From positions 124,001 to 188,000 of the forward strand of contig JACQFX010000009.1 in the NCBI GenBank assembly GCA_016199835.1: a stretch of DNA of 64,000 bases, written 5' to 3'. Position 1 is the stretch's first letter. Every line of letters begins with the position of its first letter. The translations under genes were made by a program, and so were the position numbers. This document shows positions 16,900-25,968 of this stretch, piece by piece. The DNA is from Nitrosomonadales bacterium (GTDB lineage: Bacteria; Pseudomonadota; Gammaproteobacteria; Burkholderiales; Gallionellaceae). The notes beneath the pieces are model-generated. The model did no database searches, had not been told where the DNA came from, and saw only the letters and a list, made by a program, of their open reading frames with translations.

Positions 16900-17279
16900 T
16901 GAAACCAGAGATGGAAAGCCCCCACAAAGGCAAGACCGGGTTCAGGCGTTTGCTGAACGCATTCGGCTATTCCTGCTCCGGTATTGCCGAGGCCTACCGC
17001 AACGAGGACGCATTCCGCCAGGAGGTATTGCTGGCGATGATCCTGTTGCCTCTTGCATTTCTGCTTGAAGCGCATGCCGTCGGACGGGCGCTGATGATAG
17101 GCAGCGTGTTGTTGCTGCTTATCGTCGAGTTGCTGAACTCGGCGATCGAGGCGACCGTGGACCGCATCTCGCTGGACGACCACAGGCTGGCCAAACGCGC
17201 CAAAGACATAGGCAGCGCAGCCGTGTTACTCACGCTGCTCAATCTTGCGACAACCTGGTCGCTGGTATTGCTGGGCTGA
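16899..17279 (+). CDS. dgkA: Diacylglycerol kinase DgkA
   Basis: 126 residues, normal size, with three transmembrane helices and the family signature ELLNSAIEATVDR near residue 80, plus the Glu in YRNEDAFRQE. It phosphorylates diacylglycerol to phosphatidate at the inner membrane. The start overlaps the stop of the metallophosphoesterase gene, so the DAG released by that enzyme and its recycling are encoded together. Confidence 0.92.
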   Translation: MKPEMESPHKGKTGFRRLLNAFGYSCSGIAEAYRNEDAFRQEVLLAMILLPLAFLLEAHAVGRALMIGSVLLLLIVELLNSAIEATVDRISLDDHRLAKRAKDIGSAAVLLTLLNLATTWSLVLLG

Positions 17280-17316
17280 ACATGCTCTCACTTTCAAACC
17301 TTTCCACATACCAGAC

Positions 17317-18483
17317 ATGAAAATCCTGTTCGTCTCCGACGTTTATTTCCCGCGCATCAACGGCGTCTCGACTTCCATGGAAACCTTCCGGCACGAGCTG
17401 CGCGAACTCGGGCACACGGTGCATCTGATCGCGCCGGACTATCTGGCACCCAGTCCGGATGAGAGCGACATCATGCGTGTGCCTGCGCGTCGCCTGCCGT
17501 TCGACCCGGAAGACCGCCTGATGAAATCCGGGCTAGTGATGGCGCATCTCGAGAAACTGCGTAACGAGCGCTACGACATCATCCACATTCAGACGCCCTT
17601 CACCGCGCACTATCTCGGCCTGCGCCTGTCGCGCCTGCTGAACATTCCCTGCGTGGAAACCTATCACACCTTCTTCGAGGAGTACCTGCATCACTACATC
17701 CCGTTCCTGCCCAGAACCGCGACGGCGGCACTGGCGCGCCGCTTCTCGCGCCATCAGGGCAACAGCCTGCACGGCATGGTGGTGCCTTCGCGCCCCATGA
17801 TGCAGGTGTTGCGCGACTATGGCGTGACAACACGCGCGGAAATCATTCCGACCGGCCTGGAGCCTGAAAGCTTCCGCCCCGGCGACGGCATGGGTTTTCG
17901 CACCAAATATGGCATCGCCCTCGACCGGCCCCTGCTGCTGTTCGTCGGGCGCGTGGCACATGAAAAAAACATCGGCTTCCTGCTGCAAGTGGTCGACCGC
18001 ATCAGGAAAGATATTCCGCAAATCCTGTTCCTGATCGCGGGCGAAGGCCCGGCACGCGCGGGGCTGGAGCATGAGGTCAGAAAACTCGGGCTGAGCGATA
18101 ACGTCATGTTCATCGGCTACCTCGACCGTCATACCGAACTCAATAATTGCTACCGCTCGGCAGACGTGTTCGTGTTCTCGTCGCGCACGGAAACGCAGGG
18201 GCTGGTCCTGCTGGAAGCCATGGCGCAGGGCGTACCGGTGGTGTCCATCGCAGAGATGGGAACCCGCGACGTGTTGCGCGAAGGATGCGGCGTGCGCATA
18301 GCCGAAGAAAAACTCGACGACTTTTCCGGCAAGGTCATCGGCTTGTTGAACGATGGCGATGCGCGCATACAGACAGGCGCAGCAGGGCGCGCTTATGCGT
18401 ACGAATGGTCGGCCTCCGGTCTGGCCCGACGCATGCTGTCCTTTTACCAATCCGTGATCGAAGACCACGGCTCGGCGGGATGA
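17317..18483 (+). CDS. GT4-family glycosyltransferase (possible DAG glycosyltransferase)
   Basis: 388 residues with two Rossmann-like domains: N-terminal SDVYFPRINGVSTS and C-terminal nucleotide-sugar site with LFVGRVAHEKN and the EX7E motif in SSRTETQGLVLLEAMAQG. It resembles the group that glucosylates lipids (PimA/SqdX/Agt-like) as well as generic GT4 enzymes. ATG 17317 begins the conserved MKILFVSDV. Next to a PlcP-like phosphoesterase it could make a phosphorus-free glycolipid from diacylglycerol; this is inferred from context. Confidence 0.8.
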   Translation: MKILFVSDVYFPRINGVSTSMETFRHELRELGHTVHLIAPDYLAPSPDESDIMRVPARRLPFDPEDRLMKSGLVMAHLEKLRNERYDIIHIQTPFTAHYLGLRLSRLLNIPCVETYHTFFEEYLHHYIPFLPRTATAALARRFSRHQGNSLHGMVVPSRPMMQVLRDYGVTTRAEIIPTGLEPESFRPGDGMGFRTKYGIALDRPLLLFVGRVAHEKNIGFLLQVVDRIRKDIPQILFLIAGEGPARAGLEHEVRKLGLSDNVMFIGYLDRHTELNNCYRSADVFVFSSRTETQGLVLLEAMAQGVPVVSIAEMGTRDVLREGCGVRIAEEKLDDFSGKVIGLLNDGDARIQTGAAGRAYAYEWSASGLARRMLSFYQSVIEDHGSAG

Positions 18484-18576
18484 CTACGCTATATTTCACA
18501 AATCCTTAAACTGCCTGTAACTCTCCGGCAACGGCGATCCGCTAACTTGCATCATCCACACGACACGGAGATGACA

Positions 18577-19356
18577 ATGTTAGATCTGAACCAGCAACAA
18601 CATCTGACGCATAACAGGCTCACGCTCAGCACGGCAAGAACAAAATCGGAAGTCGAGGAAGCGCAGCGCCTGCGCTACAAGGTGTTCGCCGAGGAAATGG
18701 GCGCCCGGCTGCCCGGTGCTTATGACGAGATAGACAGCGACATTTTCGACCGCTATTGCGAACATCTGCTGGTGCGCGACAACGGCAACAACAAGGTGAT
18801 TGGCACTTACCGCATCCTTTCTCCCGAGCGCGCCGCAGACATCGGCTGCTATTACTCGGAAAACGAATTTGACCTGACGCGTTTGATGCACCTGCGCGAC
18901 CGCATGGTCGAGGTCGGTCGCTCCTGCGTGCATCGCGACCATAGGGACGGCGCGACCATCGCCAGACTCTGGAGCGGGCTTGCCGATTACATGAAGAAGC
19001 ACAAGCATGAATACCTGATCGGCTGCGCCAGCATCAGCATGGGCGACGGCGGACATTACGCCGCCAGCGTTTACAACAAGGTGCACAAACTGCATGCGGC
19101 ACCCGCCGAATATCGCGTGTTCCCGCGCTGCCCGTTACCGCTGGAAGCATTGGACGGCACGCTGAATGTCAGCATCCCGCCGCTGATCAAGGGCTATCTG
19201 CGCCTGGGCGCTTACGTCGCGGGCGAACCGGCATGGGATCCTGATTTCAATACTGCCGATCTGTTCATCCTGCTCCCCATGTCCAGGCTGAACGCAAAAT
19301 ACGCCAAACACTTCATGCGCCAGGCAGAAGAAATATTGGGCACCGCCTATGCCTAA
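18577..19356 (+). CDS. GNAT-type N-acyltransferase, OlsB-like
   Basis: 259 residues of the ornithine-acyl-ACP N-acyltransferase family: EEAQRLRYKVFAEEMGARLP near residue 28, VIGTYRILSPERA, EVGRSCVHRDHRDG and the C-terminal LIKGYLRLGAYVAGEPAWDPDFNT block. OlsB attaches a 3-hydroxyacyl chain to ornithine to give lyso-ornithine lipid. GGAG 6 nt before ATG 18577 decides the start. With the PlsC-like enzyme upstream this could give a complete ornithine-lipid route. The family is clear; the amino-acid substrate is inferred. Confidence 0.78.
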   Translation: MLDLNQQQHLTHNRLTLSTARTKSEVEEAQRLRYKVFAEEMGARLPGAYDEIDSDIFDRYCEHLLVRDNGNNKVIGTYRILSPERAADIGCYYSENEFDLTRLMHLRDRMVEVGRSCVHRDHRDGATIARLWSGLADYMKKHKHEYLIGCASISMGDGGHYAASVYNKVHKLHAAPAEYRVFPRCPLPLEALDGTLNVSIPPLIKGYLRLGAYVAGEPAWDPDFNTADLFILLPMSRLNAKYAKHFMRQAEEILGTAYA

Positions 19357-19367
19357 AACACTTCCCG

Positions 19368-20940
19368 TTGAACATCCACAGCCTGGCATCGGTTGCGTCC
19401 CGCATAGCCATGCCGGAGTATGGCGCGTCCCCGCTGCACGTGATCCTGCAACAGCGCAAATTAACCGCGCTGTTGCAGCCCGTCATGGACACGCGCAATG
19501 GAACGATCGTCGGATACGAAGGCTTGATACGCGGCCCTGCCGATAGTCCGCTGCACTCCCCGTTCAACTTGTTCGGCGCAGCACAACGGTACGGGCTCTC
19601 GCTGGAGACCGAAATGCTGAGCCGCTAGGTCGTGCTGGACGATCTGGGTGAAGGGTTCTCCAGTTGCGCCTGTGGTCTGAATTGCGTCCGGACATCGTCA
19701 AGATCGACATGCATTTTGTACAGGGCGTAGACAGCAATCCGATCAAACTGCAATTCCTGAAATCCATACAATGCATCGCCGAAAGCTGTGGCACCCACGT
19801 GATCGCCGAGGGAGTGGAAACCGAAGCTGAATTGCGGACGATAAAAGATATTGGCATCGCGCTGGGCCAAGGCTATTTTATCGGTCGCCCCAGCCCGACG
19901 CCGCCGCTGATCGCGCCGCCGGAAATAAGCCGCATCATTCATGCCGGCAGGATCGCCGTGTCAGCCAAACCGATGTTTACCAGCCGGGGACAGGTCACCG
20001 CACTCAAGCTGCTGACCTATATCGAACCAGTGCAGCCTGATACTGTAAACGGGCGCATCTTTGAACGCTTTTCCGAAAATCAGGCATTGCGGGTCATTTC
20101 TGTCGTCCGCAACGGCGCACCTGTGGGCTTGATCAATCGCTACAATTTCATCGATCGCTTTTCCAGGCCTTACCAGCGTGAACTGTTCGGCAGGAAACCC
20201 TGCGCCGACGCCATGCAAGCCATGCCGCTCATGGTAAGCAAGGACATGCCGCTGGAGAGGAGCTCAGCGATTATCTTGTCGATGCGGACGGGCAGCAATT
20301 TCCCGATGGCTTCATCATCACCGAACAGGGACGCTATATCGGCTGGGCGTCCGGCCAGGATCTGTTGCGTGAATTGACCAGGATGCAGATCGAAGCAGCG
20401 CGCTATGCCAACCCGCTCACGCTGCTGCCCGGCAATGTGCCCATCGGCAAACACATCGAAAGCCTGCTGCACTCAGGCACCCCCTTCGTGGTCTGCTACG
20501 GCGATCTGGATCATTTCAAACCGTTCAATGATGTCTATAGCTACGAGAAAGGCGATGAAATGATCCGGCTTGCCGGACGCATACTGGGTTCGGCATGTGA
20601 TCCCAGGCTGGATTTTATCGGCCATATCGGCGGAGACGACTTCATATTGATCATGCAAAGCGCCGACCGGGAACAACGCTGCCGCAATGCGCTACAGTCT
20701 TTTGCCGCAACATCGGTTGCGTTGGCCTGCGAAGAACATCGGCGGGCAGGCGGATACGAGAGTGCAGACCGCAACGGAACGGTCGTATTCCACCCGCTGA
20801 CGACGTTGTCGATAGGCGCGGTGCGCATCCAGCCCGGGCAGTTCGACTCCCATCACGAAGTTTCGGCCACCGCCACGGAAGCCAAAAAAATGGCCAAACG
20901 GATTTGCGGCAACAGCCTGTTTGTCGAGCAGCGCAAATAA
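19368..20940 (+). pseudogene. Decayed EAL-CBS-GGDEF cyclic-di-GMP protein
   Basis: Three pieces of one gene are recognisable. 19368-19628 is the EAL start (VMDTRNGTIVGYEGLIRGP) ending in a stop after ETEMLSR. An internal deletion removes most of the barrel, resuming at LDDLGEGFSS in another frame. 19664-20270 has the EAL end (DIVKIDMHF, IAEGVETEAE) and part of a CBS pair. Near 20263 a 2-nt insertion (GGAGAGGAG) shifts the frame, and 20365-20940 is a GGDEF domain whose core reads GGDDF. The coding density is intact otherwise, so decay is recent. No functional product is expected, except possibly the lone GGDEF part. Confidence 0.85.
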
Positions 20941-21152
20941 TGCTGGCGCCTGTAATCGGTTAAGGAAGCCAGAGCATGGTAACGCTGGGTGTGCTGGCTA
21001 TTGTTGGCAGCCATGCGCTGGAATATTCCAGTCTGGCGGGCAACATATAAACCGCAAACACGAACCGCATCATTACAACAGTACACAACGGGCGCGGCTC
21101 ATGGCATCATGCGGCGTGTGAATTTTCTACCCGCCAGCAGATATACGAAAAT

Positions 21153-22478
21153 ATGCCCTACAGCTCCGTGCCTCCTGAAGAATTCGTCGCCTGGTTCCGC
21201 TCCGTTGCGCCTTACATCAATGCGTTCCGTGGCCGCACCTTCGTGGTTGCATTCGGCGGCGAAGTCGTGGAGGACGGCAAGTTCGTCGGGCTGACTCATG
21301 ACTTCAACCTGCTGGCCAGCCTCGGCGTGCGGCTGGTGCTGGTGCACGGCGCGCGCGCGCAGATCGAGCAGCATCTGTCGCGCAACAATATCGAGGACCA
21401 TTACCACCAGAACATCCGTCTCACCGACGCGGAGACCATGCGCTGCGTGAAAGAAGCCGTAGGCCGCGTGCGTCTGGAAATCGAGGCGCTGCTGTCGATG
21501 GGACTGGCGAATTCGCCCATGGCCAATGCCGACATCCGTGTGGCGGGCGGCAACTTCATCACCGCGCAGCCCATGGGCGTCATCAACGGCGTAGACCTCT
21601 TGCACACCGGCAGCGTGCGCAAAGTGGATGTCGCCGCGCTGAAAGACCGTATGGAATTCGGCGAAGTGGTGCTGCTGTCGCCGCTCGGCTATTCGCCCAC
21701 CGGCGAGGTGTTCAATCTCACGCTGGAAGATGTGGCGACGCAGACCGCCATCGCGCTGGATGCGGACAAGCTGATTTTCATGATGGACACCGACGGCGTG
21801 ACCGACAAGAAAGGCGAGCTGCTGCGCGAACTTACCATCGAGCAGGCGAACACCGTGCTCTCCGGCAAGCGCAAACTGCCGGACGATGTAGGCCTGTTCC
21901 TGCCCTGCGCGGTGCATGCCTGCGAAGAAGGCGTGGCGCGCACACACCTGATCAGCCGCCATGTGGATGGCTCGCTGCTGCAGGAATTGTTTTCCGACAT
22001 CGGCATCGGCACCATGGTGGTGGAAAGCACGCTCAACACTTTGCGCGACGCCACCATCAACGATGTCGGCGGCATCCTGCAACTGCTGCATCCACTCGAG
22101 GAAGAAGGCATTCTGGTGCGGCGCAACCGCGAGCTGCTCGAACGCGAGATAGACCGTTTCGTGGTGCTGGAACACGACCACCGCATCATCGGTTGCGCGG
22201 CGCTGTACCCGTTCGCCGACGAAAAAGCCGGCGAGCTGGCCTGCCTCGCGGTGCAGCCCGGCAACCGTCGCCATGGCTACGGCGATGCGCTGCTCAAGCA
22301 CATCGCGGCGGAAGCGCAGGCACAGGGATTGCGCAAACTGTTCGTGCTGACCACGCGCACCGCGCACTGGTTCATCGAGCGTGGCTTCAAGGAAACGGAC
22401 GTGGGACAATTGCCCGCACAAAAGAAATCGCTGTACAACTATCAGCGGCGTTCCAAGGTTTTTGTAAAGTCTTTGTAA
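21153..22478 (+). CDS. argA: Amino-acid N-acetyltransferase (N-acetylglutamate synthase) ArgA
   Basis: 441 residues, the classical two-domain ArgA: an amino-acid-kinase domain (VVAFGGEVVEDGKFVGLTHD, LVLVHGARAQIEQ, FMMDTDGVTD) that binds arginine as feedback inhibitor, and a C-terminal GNAT domain (CLAVQPGNRRHGYGDALLKH). It makes N-acetylglutamate from glutamate and acetyl-CoA, the first step of arginine synthesis. It stands alone, in a gap after a pseudogene and before yggX. Confidence 0.94.
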   Translation: MPYSSVPPEEFVAWFRSVAPYINAFRGRTFVVAFGGEVVEDGKFVGLTHDFNLLASLGVRLVLVHGARAQIEQHLSRNNIEDHYHQNIRLTDAETMRCVKEAVGRVRLEIEALLSMGLANSPMANADIRVAGGNFITAQPMGVINGVDLLHTGSVRKVDVAALKDRMEFGEVVLLSPLGYSPTGEVFNLTLEDVATQTAIALDADKLIFMMDTDGVTDKKGELLRELTIEQANTVLSGKRKLPDDVGLFLPCAVHACEEGVARTHLISRHVDGSLLQELFSDIGIGTMVVESTLNTLRDATINDVGGILQLLHPLEEEGILVRRNRELLEREIDRFVVLEHDHRIIGCAALYPFADEKAGELACLAVQPGNRRHGYGDALLKHIAAEAQAQGLRKLFVLTTRTAHWFIERGFKETDVGQLPAQKKSLYNYQRRSKVFVKSL

Positions 22479-22513
22479 CAAATAACGGTTAAATTGATAC
22501 TGGAGAATCAACG

Positions 22514-22786
22514 ATGGCAAGAATGGTGAACTGCGTAAAACTCGGGCGTGAAGCGGAAGGGCTGGAGCGCCCGACTTATCCGGGGCCGCTCGGGCAGCGT
22601 ATTTTTGAAAATGTTTCCAGGGAAGCCTGGCAGGGCTGGATCAAATTCCAGACCATGCTGGTCAACGAAAACCGGCTTAACCTTGCCGATGCGCAAGCAC
22701 GCAAGTATCTCGCAGGGCAAATGGAAAACTACTTTTTTGGTGACGGGACGCAAATGCCGCAGGGCTATGTTCCGCCGCGACAGTAA
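22514..22786 (+). CDS. yggX: Probable Fe(2+)-trafficking protein YggX
   Basis: 90 residues, normal length, with the diagnostic start [17 protein letters not shown] (conserved Cys7) and the [19 protein letters not shown] helix. YggX protects iron-sulfur proteins from oxidants and may shuttle Fe(II). GGAG lies upstream of the ATG. It is separated from ppk by a repeat pair. Confidence 0.94.
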   Translation: MARMVNCVKLGREAEGLERPTYPGPLGQRIFENVSREAWQGWIKFQTMLVNENRLNLADAQARKYLAGQMENYFFGDGTQMPQGYVPPRQ

Positions 22787-22813
22787 TTCATGACAGATGC
22801 GATTACAGCAACC

Positions 22814-22897
22814 GTCATGCCTGCGCAGGCGGAAATCCAGCCATTCAATAATGCCTTTGTTTTAAACCCACTGGATTCCCGCCTGCGCGGGAATGAC
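22814..22897. repeat. Inverted pair of 27-bp palindromic repeats (REP/dRS3-like)
   Basis: Left arm 22814-22840 starts GTCATGCCTGCGCAGGCGG and right arm 22871-22897 starts CTGGATTCCCGCCTGCGCGG. They are imperfect inverted copies of each other across a 30-bp spacer, and each has internal dyad symmetry. This is the widespread 'VIPAQAGIQ'-encoding repeat type, placed between yggX and ppk. It may act as a terminator-like hairpin. Confidence 0.75.
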
Positions 22898-22952
22898 GAA
22901 GTGGCAGGACTCGCTGGTCGCTGTGTATTCTTGAAATAAGGTTATCCGCACT

Positions 22953-25034
22953 GTGGTCAAAAAATTCCCCGCGCAGGTCTTCCTCAACCGCGAACTGGGG
23001 CAACTGGAGTTCAATCGCCGCGTGCTGGCGCAGGCGGAAAGCGCCAGTATTCCGCTGCTGGAGCGGCTAAAGTATCTGTGCATCGTCAGCAGCAATCTGG
23101 ATGAGTTCTTCGAGATCCGCGTCGCCGGCCTGAAAGAGCAGATCAGCCTCGCAGGCGTTCCTGCCGGGCCGGACGGAATGGATGCCCTGCAAACGTTCAG
23201 GCTGGTACGCGAACAGACACACCAGATCATCGCACAGCAATACCGCGTGCTCAACGACGCCATCCTGCCCGCACTCGAACTGGAAGGCATACGTTTCCTG
23301 CGCCGCACCAAATGGAACGATGCACAGCGTGCCTGGGTGAAGGAATTCTTCTTCAATGAAGTCATGCCGGTGCTAACGCCGATCGGGCTCGACCCCTCGC
23401 ACCCGTTCCCGCGCGTGCTCAACAAGAGCCTGAACTTCGCAGTGGAACTGCAAGGCAAGGACGCATTCGGGCGCAACACCGCCAAGGCCATCGTGCAGGC
23501 ACCGCGCGTGTTGCCGCGCACCATCCTGCTGCCGCCGGAGATCGGCGGCTGTGAACATGGTTTCGTGTTTCTCTCCTCCATCCTGCACGCCCATGTCGGC
23601 GAACTGTTCGGCGGCATGGAGGTGCTGAGCTGCCACCAGTTCCGCGTCACGCGCAACAGCAACCTGTTTGTGGACGACGAAGAAGTGAAGAATCTGCGCA
23701 CCAGTTTGCAGGGCGAATTGCCACATCGCCACTTCGGCAACGCGGTGCGGCTGGAAGTCACCGACAATTGCTCGCCGCAGGTAGCCGAATACCTGTTGCA
23801 ACAATTCGAACTCGGGCCGGAGGATTTATACCGCGTGGATGGCCCGGTTAATCTGGTGCGTCTGATGGGCATCCCCGGCCAGGTGACGCGCGACGACCTG
23901 AAGTTTCAGCCTTTCGCGCCCGGAGTGCCCACGGTGTTACAAAAGAAGGGGGCGGACATATTCAAGGTCATCCGCAAGGGCGACATACTGCTGCATCATC
24001 CATTCCAGTCATTCAAACCCGTCATCGATTTCATCCAGCAAGCCGCAGCCGACCCGCATGTGGTCGCCATCAAGCAGACGGTGTACCGCACGGGCGTGGA
24101 TTCGGAATTGATGGAAGCGCTGATCGCCGCCACCCGGCATGGCAAGGAAGTGACCGTAGTGGTAGAACTGCTCGCGCGTTTTGACGAAGAAGCCAATATC
24201 AATTGGGCCAGCAGACTGGAAGAGGTCGGTGCACATGTGGTGTACGGCGTGGTCGGCCACAAGACCCATGCCAAGATGCTGATGGTGGTGCGGCGCGAGG
24301 ACGGCAAGCTGCGTCGTTATGTGCACCTCGGCACCGGCAACTACCATCCGCGCACCGCACGCCTGTATACCGATTTCGGCCTGTTTACCGCCAACGAGGA
24401 AATCTGTGCCGACGCGAACGAAGTGTTCGCCCAGCTCACCAGCCTGGGCAAGGCACGCAAGCTGCGCCACCTGTGGCAATCGCCGTTCTCGCTGCACAGC
24501 CAGATTCTGAGCGCCATACGCAACGAGACCAGGATCGCGAAAACGGGCAAGCCCGCACATATCATCGCCAAGATGAATGCGCTGCTCGAACCCGAAACCA
24601 TCATGACGTTATATGAAGCGTCGCAAGCCGGTGTGAAAGTAGACCTCATCGTGCGCGGCGTATGCGCGCTGCGCCCCGGCGTGCCGGGATTGTCCGATAA
24701 CATCCGCGTGCGCTCGGTGATCGGCCGCTTTCTCGAACACACACGCATCTTCTATTTCCGCAATAATCTTGCGCATAACGTCTACCTGGCCAGCGCCGAC
24801 TGGATGGATCGCAACTTCTTCCGCCGCATTGAAGTCTGCTTCCCCGTGCTCGACAAGAAGTTAAAACGGCGCGTGCTGGAAGAAGGGCTCAAGAAATACC
24901 TGCAGGACAACTGCCAGGCATGGGACATGGATGCGGATGGCCACTTCCGCCAGAAGACCCTGCGCCGCGCGGCACCCAGATGTGCTCAAGCCGTACTGTT
25001 GCAGGAGCTGGCCAGTCAGCTCAATCAGGTTTAA
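22953..25034 (+). CDS. ppk1: Polyphosphate kinase 1
   Basis: 693 residues with the full PPK1 architecture: N-terminal FLNRELGQLEFNRRVL, head domain, and two phospholipase-D-like catalytic domains. Catalytic histidines are visible in GHKTHAKMLMV (autophosphorylated His) and GRFLEHTRIFYF. It makes long-chain polyphosphate from ATP reversibly. It starts on GTG at 22953. sixA and a PPK2-type enzyme follow within 1 kb, forming a polyphosphate neighbourhood. Confidence 0.95.
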   Translation: MVKKFPAQVFLNRELGQLEFNRRVLAQAESASIPLLERLKYLCIVSSNLDEFFEIRVAGLKEQISLAGVPAGPDGMDALQTFRLVREQTHQIIAQQYRVLNDAILPALELEGIRFLRRTKWNDAQRAWVKEFFFNEVMPVLTPIGLDPSHPFPRVLNKSLNFAVELQGKDAFGRNTAKAIVQAPRVLPRTILLPPEIGGCEHGFVFLSSILHAHVGELFGGMEVLSCHQFRVTRNSNLFVDDEEVKNLRTSLQGELPHRHFGNAVRLEVTDNCSPQVAEYLLQQFELGPEDLYRVDGPVNLVRLMGIPGQVTRDDLKFQPFAPGVPTVLQKKGADIFKVIRKGDILLHHPFQSFKPVIDFIQQAAADPHVVAIKQTVYRTGVDSELMEALIAATRHGKEVTVVVELLARFDEEANINWASRLEEVGAHVVYGVVGHKTHAKMLMVVRREDGKLRRYVHLGTGNYHPRTARLYTDFGLFTANEEICADANEVFAQLTSLGKARKLRHLWQSPFSLHSQILSAIRNETRIAKTGKPAHIIAKMNALLEPETIMTLYEASQAGVKVDLIVRGVCALRPGVPGLSDNIRVRSVIGRFLEHTRIFYFRNNLAHNVYLASADWMDRNFFRRIEVCFPVLDKKLKRRVLEEGLKKYLQDNCQAWDMDADGHFRQKTLRRAAPRCAQAVLLQELASQLNQV

Positions 25035-25094
25035 TCACTGGGCAGAACCGGAAAAACCCCAAGCCTGACTTAACCGCCAGCCTGGCGGCCAAAT

Positions 25095-25421
25095 TCAATT
25101 CTTCTTTGGCCGCCCGGTCTTGACCTGTTCGATCTGCGCGATCGCGCGCTTCAATTGCAATGCGCCGAGTTTGCTTAATGCGTGCAGTCCGGCGCGCAGC
25201 AGTTCGCTTTTCTTTACGTGTATGCCCACTTTCAACAACGCCTGCTTGAGCTCCGCAAGCTTTGCATAATCTGTTTGCGGCATGGTGAAACTGTCGCGCA
25301 CGACTTTCACCTTGGTTTCCATCTTGCCGTTTTTATCTTTCCGGTTTTTCTTTTCCGGTTTGACAGCGTCCGGTTTCATCGGCGCTGTCTTGCGTTTGGC
25401 GGTGGAGCTTTTTGCTGTCAT
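25095..25421 (-). CDS. Lysine-rich small protein, unknown
   Basis: 108 residues, with a Lys/Pro-rich disordered first half (TAKSSTAKRKTAPMKPD) and a helical second half (YAKLAELKQALLKVGIHVKKSELLR...) that ends RPKKN. The composition suggests nucleic-acid or polyanion binding. AGGAGG lies 7 nt before ATG 25421. It is convergent with ppk1 and divergent from sixA. Placement in a polyphosphate block makes a polyphosphate-binding role imaginable, but there is no direct evidence. Confidence 0.6.
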   Translation of the reverse strand: MTAKSSTAKRKTAPMKPDAVKPEKKNRKDKNGKMETKVKVVRDSFTMPQTDYAKLAELKQALLKVGIHVKKSELLRAGLHALSKLGALQLKRAIAQIEQVKTGRPKKN

Positions 25422-25505
25422 GCAGGCCTCCTGGCAGGGTTTAGGTGTAGCGAAAATAGTATATACGGTATATTCTCCGAACTGAAATGTAATATTTGGG
25501 GCATC

Positions 25506-25958
25506 ATGGAGCTGATACTGTGGCGTCACGCCGAAGCCGAGGACGGCACCCCGGATCTGGAACGGCAGCTCACCGCCAGGGGCGAAAAACAGGCCGACAA
25601 AATGGCCGCGTTCCTGCGCCCTCGTTTACCACAGAAGGCACACGTACTCGCGAGCCCAGCCAGGCGCACACAGCAGACCGCGCAGGCGCTCACCAGAAAC
25701 TTCACCACCGAACCCACTATCGCGCCTGGTGCCTCGGCGCCTGCGATACTCAAGGCGGCGGGATGGCCCAACAAGGATGGCTGCACACTCATAGTCGGCC
25801 ACCAACCCACGTTGGGTGAGGTCGCGGCACTGCTTATGACCGGCAAGACAGGATACTGGAACATCAAAAAAGGCGCCGTGTGGTGGTTCGGCAACCGCGA
25901 ACGCGAAGGGCATGATGAAACCGTGTTGCGCCTCGTCATCGCACCCGACCAACTGTAA
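25506..25958 (+). CDS. sixA: Phosphohistidine phosphatase SixA
   Basis: 150 residues of the histidine phosphatase superfamily: the RHA catalytic motif in LILWRHAEAED, the Arg in SPARRTQQTAQAL and the second His in VGHQPTLGEVAALL. SixA removes phosphate from phosphohistidine proteins such as Hpt domains or NPr. The stop is 10 bp before the next start, so it is probably co-transcribed with the PPK2-type gene. Confidence 0.87.
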   Translation: MELILWRHAEAEDGTPDLERQLTARGEKQADKMAAFLRPRLPQKAHVLASPARRTQQTAQALTRNFTTEPTIAPGASAPAILKAAGWPNKDGCTLIVGHQPTLGEVAALLMTGKTGYWNIKKGAVWWFGNREREGHDETVLRLVIAPDQL

Positions 25959-25968
25959 GGAGGGCATC

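Noticed and set aside
20365-20940. Annotating the GGDEF stretch as an independent functional gene
   Set aside because: It continues in frame upstream into the CBS region of the same decayed gene and has no clear start with a ribosome-binding site.
21099-22520. 473-codon open frame antisense to argA
   Set aside because: ArgA on the plus strand has full family motifs; the antisense frame is His/Gln/Arg-rich, a shadow of GC-rich coding sequence.
22862-23872. 336-codon minus-strand frame starting in the repeat pair and antisense to ppk1
   Set aside because: Ser/Arg-rich shadow of ppk1; its end encodes the common VIPAQAGIQ repeat peptide.
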